NCBI GenBank assembly: GCA_023974075.1
Contig: CM043788.1
Span: forward strand, 31,959,054-32,023,053
DNA from: Chaenocephalus aceratus
Taxonomy: Eukaryota > Chordata > Actinopteri > Perciformes > Channichthyidae
Reading direction: 5' to 3'
Length of the DNA stretch: 64,000 bases
Of this stretch, positions 1 through 11,740 are shown in pieces. Within the stretch, counting starts at the first letter, position 1. Each line of letters begins with the position of its first letter. A model generated the notes under the pieces. The model searched no databases. It had not been told where the DNA came from and worked only from the letters and a program-made list of their open reading frames with translations. A program made the translations under genes and the position numbers.

Positions 1-438
1 AGGCATTAGGTTTCACCCTACACAGCCAGAGCACTGTATCCGACTGGGAGGAGGAGGCCATTTGCTTTTGTAGCAAAAGAAAGCAAAAACAAACACTCAA
101 ACAGACGAGTACTAAAGGGACAGGTATGGATGAGGTGGGGAGAGAGGAATTCTGGGGAGTAGAGTTGTAAGGGAGGGGATGAGGAGGGAAGGGGCCGGGG
201 AGATAAGCTGGTTTGTGGTGAGTCACAACAGAGAGAAATGACCATTTGCTCCGCAGTGTCTCTCTGTTTGTTTGTTTGTTTGGCTAGGGCGCGGGGGTGG
301 AAATAATCACAATACATCAGTCAAATAGAAGGACTGTTACATTTAAACCTCTACTGAGGGAAAGGTAGTGGGAAAGTCTACTTAAATAAACAGTATCATG
401 TAGCTAATTAAAAATGGTGTTGTTTGATTGACCATGTC
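1..438. other. Upstream sequence, nothing recognised
   Basis: I see no gene here. The stretch is purine-rich around 105-190 and has a short (GTTT) run near 265-282. It could be intergenic or the intron of an upstream untranslated adgrl2 exon. Confidence 0.4.
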
Positions 439-631
439 TAAGGCTGCGGCCACACGAGGACGAAAACGGTCGTTTGCGTTACTGTTTAGTGTCATATAGA
501 CCGTTCGGTCACACGAGGACGACCGAATACGGCACTAAACGACTGAGGAAACGATAACGGGTCCCAAGGTGGATAGAACGGCATACGCAACGCTCTGGGG
601 GGTCCAACGGCTCCGTGTGTACGCCCTATAC

Positions 632-1875
632 CAGGGATCACCAACTACATTTGTCCAAGGGCCGAAATGTAACCAATAGACACTATCGCGGGCCAGCGAT
701 TTTTTTATAGCCCAGAATTTTATAAATAGTATTCAGATTACTTTTGGAATACTTTCTTTTTACACTTATTTTACTGTTTTCATGGCTTATCAAGAACTCA
801 AACACAACATCTTGGTGTCATTCTGGACAGCTCTCTCATCTGCACCCCACATAAAAAACATCACCCGGACTGCATTCTTTGTACTGTCTTAAAACCTTTC
901 CTTGGAATATGTTATGAATTGTAAGGTGTCCTTGGGTGCTTTGAAAGGCGCCCCTAAATAGAATGAATTGTCATTATTATTTATTATCTGAAACGATGTA
1001 ATAACTTTTAAAACTTTGTCCAGTCACTTGCCCCATGATGCATTCAGCAGCAGCAGGCCAATCACTTTGATTTGATCCCGTTATGAAATGTCATCATTTC
1101 GACAATAAAGAAATGCTACATAAACGTTATCTTGTACATTTTATCTAACCATCTTCGTTTCTAACTTTCAATATATTTTAAAAGAGATCTCTCTCTCATC
1201 TGCGTGCGGGGGCGGGGCCTCACAGACACGCTGCATCTCTCTCTCGCTCACAGACATGCTGCAGCGCTGTGCAGAGTGCAGTGCTGTGCAGAGTGCAGTG
1301 TGCACACAGTTCTGCCGGTAATGAATATTAGGATACATTTTGTGAGGAAACTTTTCCACCAATAATTCCAATAAGTATTCCAAAATGTATTCACTTCAGG
1401 TTTACGAAAGTAGCTGTAATCAGATTACTCGTTTTTCAAATGTAACGCCAGCTGAATACAGTTAACCGACTTGATTTTTGTATTTTGATTACGTAACGCC
1501 GTTATGTATTCCGTTACAACCCAACCCTGCTTCTAGGCTACTGTCCCGCAGCTCCAGCCTCTCTGTTGGACTCTGTCGCAGCGGGGCTACTGCTGTGGTG
1601 CAGAGCGCATTAACCAGACTCTTCACAACGAAGGATCACTTCTTCTTCAGGGGAGGGAAGGTTTAGCAGTACGCAGTCTACTGTCCCGCAGCTGCTGCCT
1701 CTCTGTTGGACTCCGGTACTGCACCTTACTCACGAGACGTTGTAAACAAATAAATGGGTGGGGGGCGAACGCAGTAACCACTCTGCTAACGCCACAGTCA
1801 CCCCCGTCGTGCGGGCCGGATGAGAATGTCTGGCGGGCCGGATGTGGCCCGCGGGCCGCCAGTTGGTGGTCACTG
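632..1875. mobile_element. Non-autonomous hAT element nested in the 442-2658 transposon
   Basis: The left end begins CAGGGATCACCAACT. The right end, read on the other strand, begins CAGTGACCACCAACTGGC. These are imperfect inverted repeats of the hAT CAGGGGTC/CAACC type. The flanks CCCTATAC (624-631) and CCCTTTAC (1876-1883) match at 7 of 8 bases, as expected for an 8-bp hAT target duplication. The interior includes GC-rich CCGG-type sequence at the right end (CGGGCCGGATGTGGCCCGCG) and no transposase. The piece near 1484-1530 resembles the GTAACGCCGTTA...CCCAACCCTG terminus of another hAT family, so this element may itself be composite. Confidence 0.75.
1538..1714 (+). repeat. Internal direct repeat pair inside the hAT element
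   Basis: A segment of about 37 bp at 1538-1574 starting CTACTGTCCCGCAGCT recurs at 1678-1714 with three or four differences. The offset is 140 bp. It is probably a partial tandem duplication within the element. Confidence 0.7.
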
Positions 1876-2684
1876 CCCTTTACGATCATTTTCTGATAAT
1901 GATGAGGCAATAGCCCCGCCTCTCCCCACCTCTGCTGCTCACCCCGGCGTCAAAGTAAACTGCACACTGAATTCAGATTATTTATCTTTCTCTCGATATG
2001 GACCTAAACGCGAGTGAAGTCTAATCTGACAGGACGGAGACACGCAGCTCTGCTCACCTGCAGCTCCTCCCGCTGCAGCAAAACACACACAGATCATCAC
2101 CCTTAGCTATTTTAATTACCTCTCAAACTACCTAAACTAGTTATAAATATGCTTATTTTTACTGTCGGCCGGGTCACTCATTACTGGATCAGCTGCTGCA
2201 TGAGACAGACACTGGCGCTGTCCAAAGAGAGGGAGGAAAAAGAGAGGCTCCGTGTATTTTATTATTATAATATATAGAGTCGTTATTCATTTGTTTTAAA
2301 GCTCAATAAATAACAAAGAAGACCTTTGACCGGCACTTTTATAATTTTGTCCGGAAGATTTAAACTTTAATACACGTTGACTGGCGAAAAACTCTGCCCG
2401 GTTCCCTCGACCCCACCGCGGAGAATAAATAGAAGGGCAACCATGCTTCTTCGCTGCTTTTGTGGAGGAAGTTACAGCGCCACGTACAGGCTCCTGCATT
2501 TGTACTGCTGCTTCTCCAGCGGTTGGAGCTAAACAGAGCGGTCTCGTGTGGGCAGACACCATCCGGATAACTATTGCGTGTGGACGGAAGCTTTTTTGCG
2601 ATTGCGTTTGCGTTAATCCTATGCGTTTAGCCGTTTTCGTCCTCGTGTGGCCGCAGCCTAAAAATAACTAAACTACAAAAATGA

Positions 2685-2995
2685 CATCAAATCAAGTTTT
2701 ATTTATATAGCACATTTATAAACGATTTTTGGTCCAGCCAAAGTGCTGTACATATAATACAAATAGCCTACAGTAGAGACACTTTACAGCAAATACAACA
2801 GCACAGATTGTTCAGAATATCAGTATGAGAAAAACGACACCCTCTGTCCTTAGTCCCTCACATCGTACAAGGAAAAGCTTCGGGAGAAAACCCACAGATT
2901 AAGGGGAAACATGGGAGAAACCTCAGGGAGAGCAACAGAGGAGGGATCCCTCTCCCAGGACGGACAGACGTGCAATAGATGCCGTGTGTAAATCG
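2685..2995 (-). repeat. Teleost dispersed repeat (LINE/SINE-tail type)
   Basis: The block opens with an AATCAAGTTTTATTTATATAG motif. It runs on to AACCTCAGGGAGAGCAACAG and GGAGGGATCCCTCTCCCAGG. From general knowledge these phrases are high-copy in many fish genomes, and the first looks like the reverse complement of a retroposon tail. The class is uncertain, and the limits are set by where the familiar motifs stop. Confidence 0.55.
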
Positions 2996-3855
2996 AAGAG
3001 ATAATACATTTACATCAGTGTTTGACCAGACAAGACAAAGTATACATCCTCCGCTGTTATTAAAAAGTTTTTCCTTTTATTACTCAGACATCAACAAAGC
3101 TAATGCAGACCAATGCAGGATGAAAAGCTTTTTGGCTAATGTTCACCAAGCTATTACCATCGATACTTTTTGCATTTAATGTTGCTGTCAGTTAATTTAA
3201 CATTTCCGCCATGTGGTTGGAGAGTTTTGATGCCGTGTGAATTTACAGTTGTTCAGTTCCTGAAGCAACTCTTCTGGCTAGTTGACACAACTTTTTCTGT
3301 AGGGCTGATTCCAATCTGTTGGAAGCTTTGTTCTACAATGGAGGGACTTTTGGTGAGAAGTATTAGTAGATGGAGATCTCCAATCAAGATCACTTTAAAA
3401 TCCTTACTCATATGTCAATTTGTTTTACTGGACAGACAATTCCTACATGTTTTAGAAGTTATAATCAAGATACACATGTGTTCTTTGTATAAGGTACAGC
3501 AAATGTAATTTGACACAGCACTGATAAGGTTAGCATCACGAGGAGACGGACATGGCGGGCCTTATCCGTTTGATGACAGCGCTGATCCCGCCCCTCCCTG
3601 CCAGTGAAATGGTTAGCATTCAGCATCCATTAAGGGATTTCCCCTCTCAGGATTATTGACCTTATGGGCTTATTTTGGTGGCTTTGGTTTGTAGCATTTC
3701 ACAGCTTAAGGTTTGTCACATTTCTGCAGTGGAATGTAAATGCAGCATCAAGTGTGACAGGGTGGATTCCTGTGTGAAATTGCATAGGGACGGAGCTCAC
3801 CACGTGGAATACATTTCACCCCTGAACTGAACGTCTCTCTTGGTCTGCTCCACAG
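2996..3855. other. Sequence upstream of the first coding exon, probably intron
   Basis: No conserved ORF or repeat was recognised. The right edge ends in a pyrimidine-rich stretch (CTCTCTTGGTCTGCTCCACAG) that looks like a splice acceptor at 3854-3855. This is therefore most likely the end of an intron separating a non-coding first exon from the signal-peptide exon. Confidence 0.45.
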
Positions 3856-3867
3856 GTGACAGGATCA

Positions 3868-3909
3868 ATGATGAGCATCTCTGAGACCGGTTGGCTTGGA
3901 CTTTTCTAA
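3868..3909 (+). promoter_or_regulatory. Upstream ORF in the adgrl2 5' UTR
   Basis: Two consecutive ATGs (3868 and 3871) open a 13-codon ORF, MMSISETGWLGLF, that stops at TAA 3907-3909. It ends 56 nt before the main ATG at 3966 and is in a different frame. If the transcript includes these bases, it could lower or condition initiation at the main start. Translation of it is inference; the ORF itself is seen directly. Confidence 0.6.
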
Positions 3910-3965
3910 TCAGAACCTTTTTACTCGCAACACAATCCTGCCACAAACCATCAACCCCGGGCGCC

Positions 3966-4041
3966 ATGGCATGCTCCCTGTTGAAACTACAGACCTTCTG
4001 CTGGTTTCTCATCACACTAGCACAAGTGCACTCCACAGAGG
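3966..4041 (+). CDS. adgrl2: adgrl2 coding exon 1: signal peptide
   Basis: The ATG at 3966 sits in a strong Kozak context (GGCGCCATGG). It starts MACSLLKLQTFCWFLITLAQ, followed by VHSTE: a short polar start, a hydrophobic core FCWFLITLA, and a small-residue region suited to signal peptidase cleavage. This targets the receptor to the secretory pathway. The exon ends GAG G at 4041 before GTAAGT, so the phase is 1. The next exon supplies GG, giving EGF, as in other latrophilin-2 proteins, where the mature chain begins near GFSRA. Bases 3856-3965 are the adjoining 5' UTR in the same exon, after a plausible acceptor. Intron 1 that follows is about 21.9 kb, typical of this family's large 5' introns. 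Confidence 0.9.
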
Positions 4042-7000
4042 GTAAGTACTCATGAAACTTTTTCCTTTGTAAAACTGATTTTTCTTTTCACATGCCACTG
4101 TTCTAAAAGCATCTTTTCAATGAGTGTATTTTCAGGCTCGACAAAAGCCATTGCCAGCATATTATTTGTTATTGTCTTATTTAGAAATATATAATGAGCA
4201 GTGAAATTGTGACTGAAGCCGGAGCTGCTCCTCTGAGTGCTGGCGGTGCTTGTGTAAGTAATGCAGCTCTAAAGACAGTGGGCACGCGCGGATGGGGGAT
4301 AATCTTGAGTGGTTTCATTAGTTGGTAAATTGTGATTTGTCTGAGATTTTCTGCTTGATAGCGTCAGCTGTTCCCAGTGGCATCAGAGATGGATCCATTT
4401 GTAAACTCCTCTCTGGAATGTCTCATGGCAGACACACACAGATTTCACACTTCGAAAAATATAAAGCTTGAATGTGTTTTAATCATAGTGCATTTAACTT
4501 TGATTGCTGTCTCATAATAACAAGATGTATGCAGCCAATCCATATCTTATAAAGTGTATCCTGTACATGTTAGTGTTTAATCACGAGAATAAAGGTGATG
4601 TTTGAAGATTTGATTTAGAAAAACTAGAGTTGGCATCTTTGCAGTGCAATACATCAAAAGCATGATTAAGGTTGTTGGTGCCAAATGTTCACTATACTTG
4701 TTTTACTGATTTTTAAAACACTCAATAATGTAGGATTATTGATTGAAGTTTGAAAGGCAGTGATTCATCAAGATGCTTAATTTACACTGCAGCAAGTCCC
4801 ACTGCCATGATGTGTTTTACCATATGTTCTCTTCTATCATCTGGCTTGGGTCTTTCATATAAGAATTTTTTAGCACGTGGTCTCTATAGGCTTCAGTAAT
4901 ACACATTATACAGTATGTCTGCACCCTGACATATCATTTTAGTTACCTCACGCAAAGATAAGAGTTTGCCATTTCAAAGCCTAGGTATCTATACGTAAGC
5001 CTATTCAGGGGGCAGGAAATATAGTCCCCACCCTAGAGAGTTTCTGTGCATTGCCGTGCTCCTGGTTTCACCCCACACACCATAAAACTCTGTTTTTAAA
5101 GATGGAAAGCCAGTTTGGGATCTATATGGTACATGACTAACTCCCAGTGATTGATCAGGGCGCATGCTGCCAAAGTGGATGTGATAAGGTTAATCTCTGT
5201 ATGGTATGAGACTGTTTGCTGACAGGTTACATGTGACTCACAGGGGACACTCCTCTGGTAAACGGAGGGAGTTAGCAATCACTGAAGAATCACAAGAAAT
5301 CACAAGAAGAAACGTTTATTCCAAATCAGGGGGAAGGAGAAAATGCAACAAAGGAATAAACCAGGTTATTGACGACATGTATCATTCACCTGTTCCTCTT
5401 GTTGGTTCCGCTCCGCCCTCACCTCCCTGCCATTCCCCATCCCAGCCACAGAGATCAGCCCAGAAACAGTTCATTACAAACAATACCCCCAAGTTACTAT
5501 GCTTCATTAAACTGCGTCTACCCCTAATATCTTTTTAATGCATTTCTATAATTGAATTAAATGGGTTATTAGAATGCTGTAAATAGTCCTAAATTTGGTC
5601 CTTTTTTCTCCCTTCGCTTTCATTGCGTTTGAAGGAAGATATACACAGCCAAGATTGAAACTGTAGCTGTGGGGGATTGTGTTTCTCTCTGTTCTCCTTC
5701 TATTCAAATCATGCCTCATCCAGCACCTTTTACTGCATCAGCCCGACAACTTTACATGACTCTGATCTGTATTTGTTCAGCCTACTCACTGCCATTCCAG
5801 GCGTTTCATCTCCCATTTTACTTATTTTATTCACATCTGGGAACAGAAAGGCTTGTATACTATGTATCCACAATGGAGGCAGCCTAGTCAGTGACATTAG
5901 TTTCTAAGATTGATTTGGCTTATTAATTATTCTAATTATGCTATATATAGATGAACTGCATATATGTCACGATGTTATGCATATCAAAGGGGCCCTGGGT
6001 CTCTGAACCATATAATATAGAATTAACCATGCTAGACTGGAGATATCATTCTATGTTTCTGTCCCTTATGTAAACAGCTTCTCCTTAAGTGCGACATTGT
6101 CTACAGTCATGGTAAAATAGCAAATATTATAATAACTATTTCAAATACAGGCCTGTTTTATACCCTGTGATTGGATCTGGGAACATACATTTGAGCCAGT
6201 GCTCTCGCAGTATGTCCGTGAAACTACACAATCCCAAGAGGGCCTTGTTGTGACATAGATACTGTAATCAAAATCAATATCAGTATGGACATAATGATTT
6301 GAGAAGAAACACTATATGGGATTCCGGGTATGACATGGAACTCAACATATTCCCAGTTCTAAGGGGTTGTCACATTTAAAGTTTAAAATTCAAGAAGAAA
6401 TGTCGTTAAAGGACACATGAAGTTCAGTTTGCTCATTATTAATAGTAGTAAACCCAGGCTGTTAAAACAGTTGCATCATGTCTTCTGTGGCTCTGGAGGG
6501 AGATTTCCAAAGTCTAATGATGCCATCCGAGGTTATCTTGGCTTGGACTTGAGACTTTATTCTTCTTTTTTCTCACCGAGTTAGGTTTTTAGTAGAAACT
6601 GGGGTCAGGAAGTTCAAGGGACATAGGTATTTAGCAAACAGGGAGAGTCTTAGCAAATATATTATTTGTTGCATTAGTCAAGGGGCAGAAACCAGTTTTG
6701 CCTAAGCTTGACCCATAATAAAGACTAAAATACAAGATATCTTGGCCTCTGCTCCATTGATTTTTCTTTTTAAATGTTTACCTATCGGTAAAGCTTCTTA
6801 TGAAATATTGAATGTTTGGGAGGCCTCTTTCTTAATGCACTACTTTCCTCCATTGAGTAGTTTTTAACACACATTTTTTTGTGAGGAAGTACCAGACAAG
6901 TGGACAAACAATCTACTAACATCCTGTTTTTGTCTTCAGTGGGAAAGGATTCTATTGGCATTCATTCCTGGGACAAATCACTCTGAAGTATCACAGGCAA

Positions 7001-10000
7001 TAGTCAAAGATTTCCCTGCGTAAAAAAAATTCATATATACGGTTATTTTGGTTGAGAAAGAGAGTATCACTTTAATCAGTATGTTTTACTCCGACCAGCT
7101 TTGATATTGTTTGCCCTCTGGCATTCAGAGTGATGTTCTTTGATGCTGCAGGTTTATTTCCTTTTGTCCTACGAGTGTCCTCTACGGATATCACCATAGC
7201 AACCCACCAGAAATTAGATAAAGGTGTAATTTAGTTTTTTTGCAAAAACTGTGGTCATTGCCCCCTTGCAACACATGGTTAAATAGGCTCACATGTCTTC
7301 CAAAATAATTACGTGAAGTCTGGTTGGGTTGGAGGGATTTGTCTCTATCAGCAACAGAATAACAATGCTCACCAAGCTCAGGCACACGCTCTTTTCAAAG
7401 GATTACAGGGACAGATTTAGAGAGCAGAGCAAGATTCTTTGTCAAGAGGTAAGGAGGGCAAAGTGTGCAGCTAGCTGGACATGCTTAAAAAAAAGGAGAA
7501 AATGTCTGTGTTACATTGTTTATGTGTTGATGCACCCCATTTTACTGGGATGTTCTTTACTGTTTTGAAATCAGTGTCAGTGATCAAAACATATCACCAG
7601 CTTCTTTATCATGTGTCATTGCTGCGTGGCTTTTAGAGTATGGAAGCTTTACAGTTATTATAAAATCAGTCTCTATAGAAATACAATAAAAGCAAGGCAA
7701 TGTTAAGTAGGTAATGGACTTAATGAAACAATGATTCAACGGAAATAGTTTTCCCTAGATTGCATATTGTCATTCTATTACTACGGAGCCTGGGGTGGTT
7801 GTATCTGTAAGGTTTGGGGGGTACATGAAGAGTTAGCCATGATATAAAAGCTGCGTTTCAGTGGCAGGACTTGTTTGAACAAGTCTGACACTGAGAATGT
7901 CTGTTCCGTCTGTACACCCTGAAACCACACTATTGTTTCTCCTCAAAGCTTGAAATGTTTGAAGTACTTGAGATTTCTCAAGGGCAACAGGGAAAGGGAC
8001 CTTTAAAAGTCCTCTTTTTGTACCGTGTGAAAGGGAAAGAGAAGAGACTTAAAGCCTTCATCTCAAAGTGAATGGAGAGAAATAGACAATCAAGGTGTTC
8101 TGAAAATGTAATTACTGGAAGTAAAAGCCAAGGGCTTATTGTGAGACAGAACCTACAAGGACAGGACCGGCGCTTCCCAGTGCCGTGCCAACACCTATTT
8201 GCTCCGGTTAGCCTTTTCCTGTAACCATGAAAGCATATGTATTTAATTTTCTGAAAATGGCCAATCCCTCAATTTTTTACACTCAAAAAAAGACCTGTGC
8301 TTTTTTCAAAATGAACTGTTAAAGGGTTAATACCCAGCAGGTAAATCCAATCAGTTCAACATCCAGATATCACAAGCCGTAGCCTTCTCTTCTGAGGCAA
8401 AGCAGTATCTATGCTTATAGGTGATATACTTTTCATTTTCTCCACGAGGGGCCTTTTTCTCAGCAATTTGGCTTGTACATGTTATCTTTAAAAGAAAGAA
8501 AATCTAAATAATATCTGTCAAGTGTCAATATGAAACTACGGGCAGTAGGCCTGTTCTTTCTTCTTTGAAGTACTAATTTGTGCCAGAGTTGTGTCCGTAA
8601 AAAAATCAAATGAAAGCACCCCACTGCGGCACCACACACTACTTCCCTGACCTCTTTGAAAACGCTGGCCCATAGCTCATTTATTAATACAAACAAATCA
8701 TTTACCATTTTACAAAATGGTTATTTGCCAATTCAGCTAGTTTTTCTACAGCTTCCAATGTATTTTATTTTGGAAAGGGCACTAAAACAGTTAAGGCTAA
8801 AGGGGTGAATATTTCCTTTGTCTCATGTGTCTTTAGTAAACAACTTCTGTCGGTTTTGTATTTCAACCTTCCGCTTGATGTCATCCTGGTTGTTTGCGGC
8901 AGACTTAGGAATCTGGCTTCCCGTGGAGCCAGGCAGACGTGGGGCCTGTGTACGTAGGCCCACCATGCTGTCATGTCTCTTTCGTCGCGAGCCAGGCTTG
9001 GCCAACAAGGAGACAATGACAGGGAGAGCAAGCAGTGGCAAGGTGTAACAACAGCCCCTGGGTCTCCTCCCTGCCGAGCACTTCAAATCCTCATTAGGAT
9101 TTTCAGCAAAGGAAGGAGGGATTTTCAGGATTAGGGCTTTGTCACTCGTGGCTCCAGGTTGGTGTTTGTCATGCAAGAGCATGGCGGAGCTCTTGACATC
9201 TTGCCACCCTCCCACCCAAACACAGACCCTCCCTTCACCCGGCTACTGAGGCAGTTAAAATATGTTCCACTAACCCACAATGTATGAATCTCATAATTAT
9301 TGACTCAGTGCCCTTGGCAAATGTTTTTTAATGCCATCCTAGAGGCCTATGTTTTGTGTCTGTGGGTTGCTGCATCAGCATTCTTCTTAATGGTTATTTA
9401 TGCAGAGATAACCTTGGAAAGCATCATTAGTTTGTTGTGGTCTGTCGCCGTCCATAACTCATGCTGGCATCTCGGCCGTGACACAGATACGACTGTTCAG
9501 ACAGGAGGCACGGTGCCTTGTTGCAACTCCAGTGGCACTCCTCCACTTGCTGGTTGTATAAGGGACCTTATACAACTTTTCAACCTCTAACATGCTCCCT
9601 AATTGGGTTTCAGACTTGTCTCGGAGCGTGTTTCAGCGTGACAGAGCCTCAGACTTAGTGTGAAACCTACCTTCTCCCATCATTCTCGGTGCTGATCTTT
9701 TTGGATAATGGGCCTTCACACGGGTCTCACGAGGCCCTCGCTGGGTGGGATCTCACGCACCCTAGATTAGTGATCTACCCACATGTCCCTATTTGCGTGG
9801 TATTTTACCGTCATGCTTTGTCTCACTTTGTTTTTGCTCAGGTAGAAACATGTGGGCCCCTAACAAGTATATCCCAAACAATCCACCAAATATGTTCTTA
9901 TAACCCATTGAGTCTCCTCTGAATCCAAAATACAGATAAAAAACAAACATGACTTATCAATCTCCAGTGCACTGGTCTATAACCAAACAACTATTATTCA

Positions 10001-11359
10001 TGGAACATTTATAGTGTTGTTCTTTTGTTGGTTGTCTCTGATCGAGCCATGGCAGATGTGACTAACAGTATGTGGGCATCTTTTTGTAAGTAGGCTTCAA
10101 TTTGTCAGAGATGTGCCTCACGTTTTAAACTTTTAGTTTTCTCTTATGTTCTATATTTGTAACTTGCTGAAGCAGAATGAAAAAACAGTGCCGTTAACTT
10201 GCTGCATGATCAGATTTGAAAGGGGCTGGTATACGTATGTACCATGAAAGGCACGTGTATTGAGAAACAAGCAGTATGATTATAGAAAAAGCAAAGGCTC
10301 TTTAGTTCTGATATATCTTCATGTTGCTAGAGCCTGTGTAGTTGACATCAAGGACTCCAGACAGACCTCACGCAAGGACCGCTGATGAAGTCTGGAGGGG
10401 GCAGATGAGGAGAATGTTTTTGATTATCCAGTCTAGATGTTTTTTTAAACCAGGAAGCAGTGTGTGCCCCTATGCCAGACAAATGAGCAAGCTCAGCTGG
10501 TTTGCTTCTGTAATACCTTTGAATTTGAAGGTGATTAGACTGCAGTGTTCAGGTCACACGGAGTGCAATATTTCAATTTCTACATGCATAGGCCTCAACT
10601 TCTTCTCTGAAATGGAGACGGATGCCAAGATTGTAAACTGTTATGAATTAACTGTTATTGTGCATGCTGTGTCATACTGTGAATAACATGTGTTTATCAA
10701 TGTGAGCAATTCAATCTCTGCTCCGTCTGATTTGAGCAACAAGCGCAACAGAGGGATGAATGCATTGAAGTGGAGTGGAGAACTGCTATTTATGAAACCA
10801 TTGAATCATGCCAGTGGGTTTTCCATCCCATATCTGCTGAAATATCTAATGTAAACAGCAACAATCTGCAGGTGTTCAAGGGGTATGTAATCACGTTTTC
10901 ATTGTGGGGATGCTGTTGAAAGGCATGTTCTCTGAAGCTCAGGAAAGAGTGGTTTGGTTGAGACGTCATGCGATGAAAACCGATTGCGGAACTCGTAATG
11001 AAAGATTCTGTCAGGAAGACAAAATATATCCAAAGGCTTAAGATTTTACAGTTCACTCTAGAAAGTCAGATGCAAGATATCCCTGGCTTGCCCTTAGTGG
11101 AATCTTCTTTGTCCTCGTGCTTCAGTCCTGATTTAGAGCAGCAGTAAATCCTGAAGAGGCTCGTGTAAACGAGGGTTGGTGAATCTACGCCCATAAATAT
11201 AAAGGATTTAGAACCAAGGCCTTTTGAAGGAACTCTGAGTGCCCATTTATGAAGCTTGTTAACTTAAAGAGCTCCACTGGTACATTCAATATTTTCCGCT
11301 TTTGTTCAAACTTCCTACATCCTTTTCTTTGCAGTAAAGATTCCCCCAGCTTAAGTTAA

Positions 11360-11740
11360 AGGTGGTGTATGTAATTTTGGAGAAACCAGCTCGAGTGCGC
11401 TAGAATTTGAAAGCACACAACCGGAACAAATCTGCCTCTTCCTTCAGACTTCCTTACAGAGCTCCTCCTCCAACACACACGAACGCGCACATGACCAATG
11501 AGGGCACGAGATAAGTTTGTGCACAGATGGAAGGCTGACAGGCAGGTAGGCCATCCAGTTATCTGAGCCGGGTCGGCTAAAATGATTGGTCGTGCTTTTT
11601 CAGTGCTACGGCTTCCACAGATGACATTTTTTATGTATTTATTGTCAAAGCATTTAATATATTCATTGCTATCGGGATGTTAAGAGCATTCCATGGAATA
11701 TAACAAAAAGTGTTTCTGAAATAAATTACATAACCCACCT
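11360..11740. mobile_element. TTAA-specific MITE (piggyBac- or Kolobok-type)
   Basis: Terminal inverted repeats: the left end reads AGGTGGTGTATGTAATTT, and the reverse complement of the right end reads AGGTGGGTTATGTAATTT. Both sides are flanked by TTAA (11356-11359 and 11741-11744), the target duplication used by piggyBac and Kolobok elements. At 381 bp with no ORF, it is non-autonomous. Which of the two superfamilies it belongs to cannot be settled here. Confidence 0.8.

Larger units (their letters stand above)
442..2658. mobile_element. PIF/Harbinger-like DNA transposon (non-autonomous), interrupted by a hAT
   Basis: The ends are perfect inverted repeats of about 28 bp. The left end starts GGCTGCGGCCACACGAGGAC at 442, and its reverse complement ends at 2658. 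Both ends are flanked by TAA (439-441 and 2659-2661). A 3-bp TWA duplication is typical of PIF/Harbinger elements, and the class is inferred from that. No transposase ORF is visible. About half of the length is a later hAT insertion (632-1875), so the element itself is roughly 1 kb. Confidence 0.7.
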
